Shown in pieces: positions 57,764 to 64,000 of a stretch of DNA of 64,000 nucleotides; the first letter of the stretch is position 1; each line of letters begins with the position of its first letter. A program made the position numbers and the translations under genes. The notes under the pieces are model-generated. The model searched no databases. It saw only the letters and a list, made by a program, of their open reading frames with translations, and had not been told where the DNA came from. Source of the DNA: Reyranella sp. (GTDB lineage Bacteria > Pseudomonadota > Alphaproteobacteria > Reyranellales > Reyranellaceae); contig NZ_SCVC01000042.1 in NCBI RefSeq assembly GCF_004297405.1, forward strand, positions 248,001 to 312,000, given 5' to 3'.

Positions 57764-58924
57764 ATGGCCGCCGAGAGGATGAAGAATGAACCCAAGATCG
57801 ATGCCGACGAGGTGCTCGGCGGTATCGTGGAATGGGTGAGCATCGAAAGCCCGAGCCACGACGCCAAGTCGGTCAACAAGGTCGTCGATCATGTCGAAGG
57901 CCAGTTCCGTGACCTCGGGCTGAAGCTCGAGCGTATCCCGGGGCGTGACGGGTTCGGCGACATCCTCGAGGCGAAGACCCCGGCAGAATGGAGCCAGGGC
58001 GAGGGCAAGGGCATCCTGATCCTCGCCCATCTCGATACGGTGCATCCCATCGGCATGATCGAGAAGGAGCTGAAGGTGCGTCGCGAAGGCGACAGCATCT
58101 TTGGTCCCGGCATCTACGACATGAAGGCGGGCGGCTACATCGCCTACTACGCGCTGCGCCACCTGATCCGCCAGGGCAAGCGGACCAAACTGCCTGTCAC
58201 CTTTCTGTTCATTCCCGAGGAAGAGGTTGGAAGCCCAACTTCGCGGGCGCGCATCGAAGAGGCCGCGAAGGGCCACAAATACGCGCTGGTCATGGAGCCG
58301 GGCCGCGACGGCGACAAGGTCGTGACGTCGCGCAAGGGCGTCGGCCGCTTCACTTTGTCGGTGAAGGGCCGGGCTGCCCATTCCGGTGTCCGCCATCAGG
58401 ACGGTCGCAGCGCCATCCTCGAAATGGCGCGGCAGATCGAGCGCATCGAGGGCAAGACCGACTATGCCCGTGGCATCACCTGCAACGTCGGCCTGATCCG
58501 CGGCGGCTCCGGCGTGAACGTGACGCCAGCAGAATGCGTGGCCGACGTCGACCTGCGCGTCCCCAGCCAGCAGCTCGCCGAGGAGATGACCCACTGGTTC
58601 CTGAACCTGGAACCGATCGGCAAGGACGTCACACTCACGGTCGAAGGTGGCATGAACCGGCCGCCCTACCAGAAGGACGCCGGCATCTCGGCGCTGTTCG
58701 AGAAGGCCCAGGCGATCTATCGCGAGATTGGCAAGGAACTGCACGACGTGCCGCTGACCGGCGGCGGCAGCGACGGCAACTTCACGGCGGCACTCGGCAT
58801 CCCGACCCTCGATGGGCTGGGCGCCGACGGCAAGGGCGCACACGCCATCGACGAGCAGATCTACTACTCGTCGCTGGTACCGCGGACCTATCTCTGCACG
58901 CGGCTTCTGGAAACGCTGGAGTAG
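57764..58924 (+). CDS. M20-family peptidase (glutamate carboxypeptidase-like)
   Basis: This 386-aa zinc hydrolase has the M20 metal motifs: HLDTVHPIG, GPGIYDMKAGG, the catalytic IPEEEVGSPTSR, and a C-terminal GGGSDGNFTAALGIP. Its lack of a Sec leader and sequence style resemble carboxypeptidase G2 and ArgE/DapE-related cytosolic hydrolases. Start 57764 or 57779 is uncertain; I took the longer. It is 89 bp after the protease gene and 10 bp before a convergent NAD(P)-binding protein. Confidence 0.9.
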   Translation: MAAERMKNEPKIDADEVLGGIVEWVSIESPSHDAKSVNKVVDHVEGQFRDLGLKLERIPGRDGFGDILEAKTPAEWSQGEGKGILILAHLDTVHPIGMIEKELKVRREGDSIFGPGIYDMKAGGYIAYYALRHLIRQGKRTKLPVTFLFIPEEEVGSPTSRARIEEAAKGHKYALVMEPGRDGDKVVTSRKGVGRFTLSVKGRAAHSGVRHQDGRSAILEMARQIERIEGKTDYARGITCNVGLIRGGSGVNVTPAECVADVDLRVPSQQLAEEMTHWFLNLEPIGKDVTLTVEGGMNRPPYQKDAGISALFEKAQAIYREIGKELHDVPLTGGGSDGNFTAALGIPTLDGLGADGKGAHAIDEQIYYSSLVPRTYLCTRLLETLE

Positions 58925-58934
58925 GGGCCGCCGT

Positions 58935-59549
58935 TCAATAGGCTGCTGTGAAGCGCTGGCGAGAGTGCTTGGGCTTCTCGACTTCGTCGACGATCGCAAT
59001 GGCGAAGTCTTCGAAGCTGATCTGGCTCTGGCCCTCGTCGTCTTCGAGCAGGTGATCCTCGCCGAGCCGGAATTCACCAGTGCGTTCGCCGGGGCGAATC
59101 GAGGCGGGGGGCGAGATCGCCGTCCAATCGAGGTCGGTCACCTTGCGGAGTTCTGCGAGCGCCAGGGACGCGGGCTTGGAGGTCGGCGGCTGCACTCCCC
59201 TGTCGGCCATATGGTCGAGATGTGTACGGCCGTCGGATCGGATCAAGCTGCCGGCGCCGACCACGAACAGCGCACGCTTCACGCCGGAACGACGCACGGC
59301 GTCGAGTACATCCCGGATGTTGGCTTCGTTCCACTTGACCGAAGCGACGACGACGGCGTGGCCGGCGAGAACGGCGGCGAGGTTTGTGACGTCTGTCGTG
59401 CTCGCCTGCCTTACGGTCATGCCGGCGCGCGGCTTCATCTTGGAGGCGTCGCGCGTGAGCGCGGTGACGGCATGGCCGCGTGACAGCGCTTCGGTAAGGA
59501 TGCGGCTGCCGACATTCCCGGTGGCGCCAATCAGTGCAATGTCGGTCAT
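58935..59549 (-). CDS. NAD(P)H-binding reductase-like protein (atypical SDR)
   Basis: This 204-aa protein begins ALIGATGNVGSRILTEAL, the NmrA/SDR-a5 glycine-rich nucleotide motif GxxGxxG, and has VVGAGSLIR in the middle. It lacks the Tyr-x3-Lys catalytic motif, so it is a YwnB-like atypical SDR. It overlaps the alpha/beta hydrolase gene upstream by 4 bp. Confidence 0.87.
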   Translation of the reverse strand: MTDIALIGATGNVGSRILTEALSRGHAVTALTRDASKMKPRAGMTVRQASTTDVTNLAAVLAGHAVVVASVKWNEANIRDVLDAVRRSGVKRALFVVGAGSLIRSDGRTHLDHMADRGVQPPTSKPASLALAELRKVTDLDWTAISPPASIRPGERTGEFRLGEDHLLEDDEGQSQISFEDFAIAIVDEVEKPKHSRQRFTAAY

Positions 59550-60445
59550 ATCTGGGTCGCCTTCATGAGATCTCGGAGTGCCGCCACCGTTTCGGCTGGC
59601 GCTTCTTGTGGAACATTGTGGCCGATCCCGGGGAGGATCCGCCGCTCGTAGGGGCCGGTAAAGTGACCGGCTTGGCGGTCGATCTCCGGTGCGGGGCCGA
59701 CGCCATCGTGGCCGCCGTGCAGGTTGATGGTCGGCACCGAGATTTTCGGCTGCACAGCGAGCCTGGCCTCGATCGGCACCAGCGCAGGATCACCCTTCGC
59801 ATAGGCGTAGCGGTGACGGTACGACTGAATCACGACGTCCACAAAGTCGGGATTGTCGAAGGAGAGGGCTGACCGCTCGAAGGTCGCATCGTCAAATTTC
59901 CATTCCGGTGACCAAAGCTTCCAGAGGAGCTTGCAGATATCGCGACGGTTCTGGGTGAGACCGGCGCGTCCACGCTCCGTGTGGAAGTAGTACTGATACC
60001 AGAAACGATGCTCCGCGGCTGCCGATGCCGGCTCGTTCGATGTGGCGATGTTTTGGATGTTGTAGCCCGTGCAGCTTATCAGGCCGCGTACGCGCTCGGG
60101 CCACAGGGCGGCGACGATGCAGGCGGCTCGTCCACCCCAATCGTAGCCGGCCAAAGCTGCACGCTGGATGTCGAGCGCATCCATCATCTGGTGTAGATCG
60201 TGGCCGAGTGCTGCCTGCTCGCCAGAGCGTGGCGTGGCGGGTGAGAGAAAGCGCGTGGGACCATAGCCGCGCAGATAAGGCACCAGGACACGATGGCCGT
60301 CGGCCGCCAGCGCCGGCGCCACCTGGTCGAAGCAACGAACGTCGTACGGGAATCCGTGCAGCAAGATGACAGCCGCGCCATTGGCGGGGCCGTGCTCCTC
60401 GTAGGCGAGTTCGAGAACGTCCGTTCGTACCGTCTTGCTCTGCAT
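59546..60445 (-). CDS. Alpha/beta hydrolase (epoxide hydrolase/dehalogenase-like)
   Basis: This 299-aa enzyme has the oxyanion HGFPYDVRCFDQ, nucleophile elbow LAGYDWGGRAA (Asp), and C-terminal His in GIGHNVPQEAP. The nucleophile Asp in GYDWGG, followed by a cap region, points to the epoxide hydrolase/haloalkane dehalogenase branch rather than serine esterases. It is divergent from the desaturase gene (29 bp) and coupled to the NAD(P)H-binding gene. Confidence 0.88.
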   Translation of the reverse strand: MQSKTVRTDVLELAYEEHGPANGAAVILLHGFPYDVRCFDQVAPALAADGHRVLVPYLRGYGPTRFLSPATPRSGEQAALGHDLHQMMDALDIQRAALAGYDWGGRAACIVAALWPERVRGLISCTGYNIQNIATSNEPASAAAEHRFWYQYYFHTERGRAGLTQNRRDICKLLWKLWSPEWKFDDATFERSALSFDNPDFVDVVIQSYRHRYAYAKGDPALVPIEARLAVQPKISVPTINLHGGHDGVGPAPEIDRQAGHFTGPYERRILPGIGHNVPQEAPAETVAALRDLMKATQI

Positions 60446-60474
60446 GCCTGGACGATAGCGGTTCGGAGGCAGCG

Positions 60475-61476
60475 TTGACAGGTGTTACGACCACGCGCAG
60501 CCTCGATGTGATGAGCGCGGCAAGTGATCTCCTGAGCCTGGAAGAGAAGCGGCGGCTCGGCGCCAAGTCGAACCTCACCGGTGCGCTGCTCGTGTTGCAC
60601 GCCTGGGTTTTGATCCTGGGCAGCATGGCGATTTTCGCCTGGTGGCCCAATCCGTTCACTTTCCTGCTCGGCGCGATGGTGGTCGGCGGCCGGCAGCTCG
60701 GGCTTGCGATCCTGATGCATGATGCTGCGCACGGGTTGCTCTTTGCCGACCGGCGTCTCAACGATTGGGTGGGAAGCTGGTTCTGCGCCTATCCGGTGTT
60801 TACGAGCCTGACGCTCTATCGGCCCTATCATCTGCAGCACCATCGCTTCACGCAGCAGGCGGGTGACCCCGACCTCGGCCTTTCGGCGCCGTTTCCGATC
60901 AGTCGCACCAGCCTGCGCCGAAAGATCGTGCGCGACCTTACAGGGCAGACGGCCTATTTGCGTCGCGGTGACCAGATCCGCCGCGCCTTGGGGCCGGCCG
61001 ATGCGCCAGTGGCCGTCCGGCTCGGACGGTTCTGGCAGCGGGAGAAAGGTTCTCTGCTCGTGAACGCCGCGATGCTGATCGCCTGCAGTGCAGCGGGCTA
61101 TTGGTGGCTCTACCCTGTGCTGTGGCTGCTGCCACTCGCCACCTGGTACCAGTTCATCAGCCGCATCCGGAACATCGCCGAGCACGCAGTCGTTCCCGAC
61201 AACGACGATCCGCTGCGCAACACCCGCACCACCTACGCCAATCCGCTGGTCCGGCTCCTGATGGCGCCCTACTGGGTGAACTACCACCTGGAGCATCACC
61301 TGTTCATGTTCGTGCCCTGCTGGCGTCTTCCGGAAGCGCACCGCCTCCTGCTGGCTGGCGGTCGTCGTCACGCCATGGAGATCAAGCCGGGCTATCTCGC
61401 CGTCTTGAAGGCCGCGACGTCTGCGCCCATCGACGCAACGCGCGGCGGTCGAAGCGGCACTGCCCAGCACATCTGA
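60475..61476 (+). CDS. Fatty acid desaturase-like membrane protein
   Basis: This 333-aa membrane protein has the three His boxes of the acyl-lipid/beta-carotene-type desaturase and hydroxylase family: HDAAHG, HLQHHRF and EHHLF. Four to five hydrophobic segments flank them. A TTG at 60475 has GGAGG five bases upstream, so I prefer it to the ATG at 60511. It is divergent from the hydrolase and is followed by a terminator. Substrate (acyl-lipid or alkyl) unknown. Confidence 0.88.
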   Translation: MTGVTTTRSLDVMSAASDLLSLEEKRRLGAKSNLTGALLVLHAWVLILGSMAIFAWWPNPFTFLLGAMVVGGRQLGLAILMHDAAHGLLFADRRLNDWVGSWFCAYPVFTSLTLYRPYHLQHHRFTQQAGDPDLGLSAPFPISRTSLRRKIVRDLTGQTAYLRRGDQIRRALGPADAPVAVRLGRFWQREKGSLLVNAAMLIACSAAGYWWLYPVLWLLPLATWYQFISRIRNIAEHAVVPDNDDPLRNTRTTYANPLVRLLMAPYWVNYHLEHHLFMFVPCWRLPEAHRLLLAGGRRHAMEIKPGYLAVLKAATSAPIDATRGGRSGTAQHI

Positions 61477-61499
61477 GGAAGATCATCCCGTCCAAAAGA

Positions 61500-61525
61500 A
61501 AAGGCGGTCTGTTGAGACCGCCTTT
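61500..61525. terminator. Bidirectional intrinsic terminator
   Basis: AAAGGCGGTCT and AGACCGCCTTT form an 11-bp perfect stem with a GTTG loop, between the desaturase stop and the convergent lipoprotein stop. A T-rich stretch follows on the plus strand (TTTGTCTTGCTT). Confidence 0.88.
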
Positions 61526-61546
61526 GTCTTGCTTGTCTGGTGCCGG

Positions 61547-62107
61547 TTACTGGGCCGGGCAGGGCCAGATGTTCATGTCGGGGCCGACATCGTACGGCGG
61601 CGGGACCTGGGCAAGGCTCGTTACCTTGGCGTCCAGCGCCCAGTCGAAGGCGCGCTTGCCACGAGAGCAGAATTCCTTGTCGACCTGGGCGCGCTGGGCA
61701 GTCCGGTTGGCGATTTCGGTCACCAGGGTATCGACGTTGAGGCGCTTGCGGGCGGCGATCTGGGAGAGCGCGCGGGCGTTGGTCGCAAATTCAGCGCGGA
61801 ACTTACCGACGAAGTCGGCATAGGTGCGCTCGTAGGCACGTTTGCCGCCGCCGCTCTGGCACTGGAGGGTTATGACCTGCAACTCCTGCTGCACCATGCG
61901 GGACCGGACGTGGGTGATGTCGGCTTCGCTATAGCAGATTGCGCGGATCTGGCCGGCAGGCGGTGGCGGAGGCGAGGGGGCCTGGTAGTCCGGGGCCGCG
62001 GCCTTGGTCGGCGCTGCTGCCGTACTACCACCCTGTCCGAGCGTGCAGGCGCCCAGTGCAAGGGTACATGCCGAGAGAATCGCTACCTGCGTCAGCACCT
62101 TGATCAT
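61547..62107 (-). CDS. Putative lipoprotein of unknown function
   Basis: This 186-aa protein starts at the ATG at 62107, MIKVLTQVAILSACTLALGAC, with a lipobox LGAC. A Pro/Ala-rich linker (SPPPPPAGQ) is followed by a mostly helical region and several Cys (ICYSEAD, LQCQSG, EFCSRG). It is convergent with the desaturase. No family recognised. Confidence 0.8.
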   Translation of the reverse strand: MIKVLTQVAILSACTLALGACTLGQGGSTAAAPTKAAAPDYQAPSPPPPPAGQIRAICYSEADITHVRSRMVQQELQVITLQCQSGGGKRAYERTYADFVGKFRAEFATNARALSQIAARKRLNVDTLVTEIANRTAQRAQVDKEFCSRGKRAFDWALDAKVTSLAQVPPPYDVGPDMNIWPCPAQ

Positions 62108-62219
62108 CCGCACACTCCCAACACATGGCCCGGAAACCGCCAGCGGGTACAACAGATAGACGCTCGTTTCAAACGCAAATACTGCGTATGGAGCGAGAAG
62201 GCCGGGAAATCTGCCAATT

Positions 62220-63521
62220 TCACTGTAAAGCTTTGGTGATCGCCCGATCGAAGATCTCCAGCCCGAGGTCGATTTCGGCTTCGGTGGCGGTAAGGGGTGG
62301 GGCGATGCGGAAGATGCCGAAGCCGCCGCGGACCACGCTGGTCATCATTCCCAGGTCCAGGCAGGCGCGCGCTACCTGCTGGGCGAGTTCGGGGTCGGGC
62401 GTCCGCGATCGCCGATCCTTCACCAGGTCGAGGCCGAGGAGCAGACCACGGCCGCGGACGTCACCGATGCAGTCGTAGCGCTGCTGCAAAGCTTGCAGAC
62501 CGTCCTTCAGGCGGCGGCCGAGGGTTGCCGCGCGCTCCGTGAAGCGGTCACGCAGGATCACCTCGATGACCTTGAGCCCGACCGCCGCCGGCAGGGGATC
62601 AGAGGCGTGGGTTGTATAGAAGAGGTAACCACGCTCCGCGGCGATGTCCTCGATCTCCGGTGTCGTCAGCATGGCGGCGAGCGGCAGGCCGGCTCCCAGG
62701 GTCTTGGATAGGGTCAGATACTGGGGCACCACGCCGTCATGCTCGCAGGCGAAGAGATGGCCGGTACGGCCGAGGCCGGTCTGCGCCTCGTCGAAGATGA
62801 GCTGCATGTCGCGCTCCCGGCATTTCTCGGCCAGCGCCGCCATCCAGCCCTCAGGCGGTTCGAGCACGCCGCCCGAGCTCAGGATCGGTTCGACGATACA
62901 GGCAGCCAGTGAGCCGCTTGACTGGCGGTCGACCAGGTCGAAGCCGAAGTCCAGTTCGCCCTTCCAATCGTAGACGCCACGCTCGTCAATGAAGCGCGAG
63001 CGATAGGTGTCAGGTGACGGCAGGACCAGTGATCCTGGCTGGGGTGGACCGTAGCCCTTACGGCTGGAGGAGTAGGTGGCCGACGCGGCGCCTCCCGTGA
63101 CGCCGTGCCAGGAGCGGCTCATGGCGACGATCTCGTGGCGGCCGGTCACGAGCTTCGCCATGCGTAGCGCTGCCTCGTTCGACTCGCCGCCGGTCGACAC
63201 CAGCAGCACGCGGTCGAGTTTGCCCGGCGAGATCTTGGCGATCAGCGCCGCCAGGTCGACGACCGGGCGAGATAGGACGGTCGAGTAGAGATGGTCGAGC
63301 TCGCCGATGTAGTGCCGGGTCACGGCGACGATCTCGGCGTGGCTGTGGCCCAGGATCGCACTCATCTGGCCGGAGGTGAAATCGAGGATCTTTCGTCCGT
63401 CGGCGTCGGTGAAGTAGTTGCCTTCGGCACGTTCCGCGATCAGCGGTGAGAAGGCGCCGCCATAGCGTACGAGATGGGCGCGCGCCTTCGCCCAGAATTG
63501 CGGATCGTCGTTGGCACTCAT
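62220..63521 (-). CDS. Class III aminotransferase (PLP)
   Basis: This 433-aa PLP enzyme has the class III fold: SGQMSAILGHSHAEIVA, VSTGGESNEAALRMAK, FDEAQTGLGRTG and the Schiff-base Lys in LTLSKTLGAGLPLAAML. Residues resemble 2,2-dialkylglycine decarboxylase/omega-aminotransferase members. It is followed after 10 bp by the HCCA-isomerase-like gene upstream in coordinate order, same strand, so they may be one unit. Confidence 0.9.
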   Translation of the reverse strand: MSANDDPQFWAKARAHLVRYGGAFSPLIAERAEGNYFTDADGRKILDFTSGQMSAILGHSHAEIVAVTRHYIGELDHLYSTVLSRPVVDLAALIAKISPGKLDRVLLVSTGGESNEAALRMAKLVTGRHEIVAMSRSWHGVTGGAASATYSSSRKGYGPPQPGSLVLPSPDTYRSRFIDERGVYDWKGELDFGFDLVDRQSSGSLAACIVEPILSSGGVLEPPEGWMAALAEKCRERDMQLIFDEAQTGLGRTGHLFACEHDGVVPQYLTLSKTLGAGLPLAAMLTTPEIEDIAAERGYLFYTTHASDPLPAAVGLKVIEVILRDRFTERAATLGRRLKDGLQALQQRYDCIGDVRGRGLLLGLDLVKDRRSRTPDPELAQQVARACLDLGMMTSVVRGGFGIFRIAPPLTATEAEIDLGLEIFDRAITKALQ

Positions 63522-63531
63522 TTTGCCTCCG

Positions 63532-64000
63532 TCAGGTTGCGTCCAACGCTGCCTTGATCAGCGGCATGCGGTCGTTGCCGAAGAACATCTGGTCGCCCAC
63601 GAAGATGGTCGGGCTGCCGAAGCCGCCACGCGCGATCAGCTCGTCGGTATTGGCGCGCAGGCGGGCCTTGCAGGAGTCGGTCTCTATGCCCGCGAAGAAA
63701 CGTTGACGCTCCAGTCCTGCCCGCGTCGCGATGTCGGCGAGCACGGCCTCCTGCGCGATGTCGAGGTCGTTGCCCCAATAGGCTTCGAAGGCTGCGGTCG
63801 CATAAGGGACCAGCTTGCCTTCATCGAGGGCAACGAAGGCACCGCGCATGCACTTCACGCTGTTGACCGGAAAGACCTTGGGCGGAAAGACGATGTCGAG
63901 GCCGTAGAGCTTCGCCCAGGCATCGAGATCCTGCAGCATGTAGGCCTGCTTGCGCGGATTGGGCTTGGCGCGGCTATCGTAGACCGTCTGGTTGACGGCG
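63532..64000 (-). CDS. 2-hydroxychromene-2-carboxylate isomerase-like (DsbA/Kappa-GST fold), 5' end outside window
   Basis: The frame continues to the window's right edge on the minus strand (start of the visible part reads AVNQTVYDSRAKPNPRK), so its 5' end is cut. The visible part has FPVNSVKCMRGAF, the central helical domain, and the C-terminal TDELIARGGFGSPTIFVGDQMFFGNDRM of the HCCA isomerase/DsbA-like family. These enzymes use glutathione to isomerise aromatic-degradation intermediates, but many relatives are generic. The internal ATG at 63939 is not the real start. It is 10 bp upstream of the class III aminotransferase on the same strand. Confidence 0.85.
   Translation of the reverse strand, partial: AVNQTVYDSRAKPNPRKQAYMLQDLDAWAKLYGLDIVFPPKVFPVNSVKCMRGAFVALDEGKLVPYATAAFEAYWGNDLDIAQEAVLADIATRAGLERQRFFAGIETDSCKARLRANTDELIARGGFGSPTIFVGDQMFFGNDRMPLIKAALDAT

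Noticed and set aside
1..64000. tRNA, rRNA and insertion-sequence or phage signals.
   Set aside because: I saw no tRNA-like cloverleaf arms, no transposase motifs and no phage structural genes. A covariance-model scan would be needed to exclude small RNAs.

Overview
The window is 64 kb of GC-rich, gene-dense bacterial chromosome. Gene content suggests a free-living alphaproteobacterium with an oligotrophic, acid-degrading lifestyle: orphan Bug-type binding proteins, a Liv-type ABC operon carrying an acyl-CoA synthetase, many acyl-CoA ligases and SDRs, and LigAB-type ring cleavage. A Reyranella/Bradyrhizobium-like relative is a guess from gene style; there is no rRNA or other phylogenetic marker. 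I saw no tRNA, rRNA, CRISPR array, insertion sequence or phage gene.

Layout. 1-9.3 kb: a beta-oxidation multienzyme (cut by the left edge), a Tat-exported Bug binding protein, an amidase, a DHFR-like reductase, an MBL hydrolase, a TfdA-like dioxygenase with a divergent WYL/YafY regulator, a RidA-EamA pair and an ArsR-type regulator followed by a cation transporter. 9.9-21.6 kb: two paralogous 543-aa acyl-CoA ligases bracketing an enolase-superfamily enzyme, a 2OG-Fe(II) oxygenase and a DUF1772 protein, then an MscS channel, an aldo/keto reductase, a persulfide dioxygenase-rhodanese fusion, an amidohydrolase and a DedA protein. 21.7-30.7 kb: two tandem giant genes, each encoding a metzincin protease, RTX repeats, a complete sedolisin (S53) protease and a DUF4114-like tail in one chain. 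31.5-37.8 kb: SDRs, a second Bug protein, LigA/LigB and a DUF2257-type dioxygenase. 37.9-46.3 kb: livHMGF, acyl-CoA synthetase, then two livK-like genes, each followed by a strong terminator. 46.5-52 kb: acyl-CoA dehydrogenase, two thioesterases, an SRPBCC protein, a transglutaminase-like protein, an MFS exporter and an SDR.

52.3-57.7 kb is the most unusual stretch. Three same-strand genes, each separated by 33 bp, encode a nucleotide cyclase-TolB-TPR protein, a PAP2/haloperoxidase-fold enzyme with fourteen Leu-Gly-Gly repeats at its N-terminus, and a subtilisin-like protease without a visible signal peptide. A perfect 13-bp terminator hairpin separates them from the upstream SDR gene. Their 260-bp leader carries three GGTCGACC palindromes, one abutting the ribosome binding site. 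I propose this as a candidate undescribed operon. 57.8-64 kb returns to ordinary metabolism: M20 peptidase, NAD(P)-binding protein, alpha/beta hydrolase, desaturase, lipoprotein, class III aminotransferase and an HCCA-isomerase-like DsbA-fold protein cut by the right edge.

Most of the content reads as uptake and beta-oxidation-like breakdown of organic acids and aromatics, with secreted proteolysis (the twin megaproteases) and a possible signalling/protease operon as the accessory parts. Translations were read by eye; family assignments rest on motif recognition and no database search was possible.
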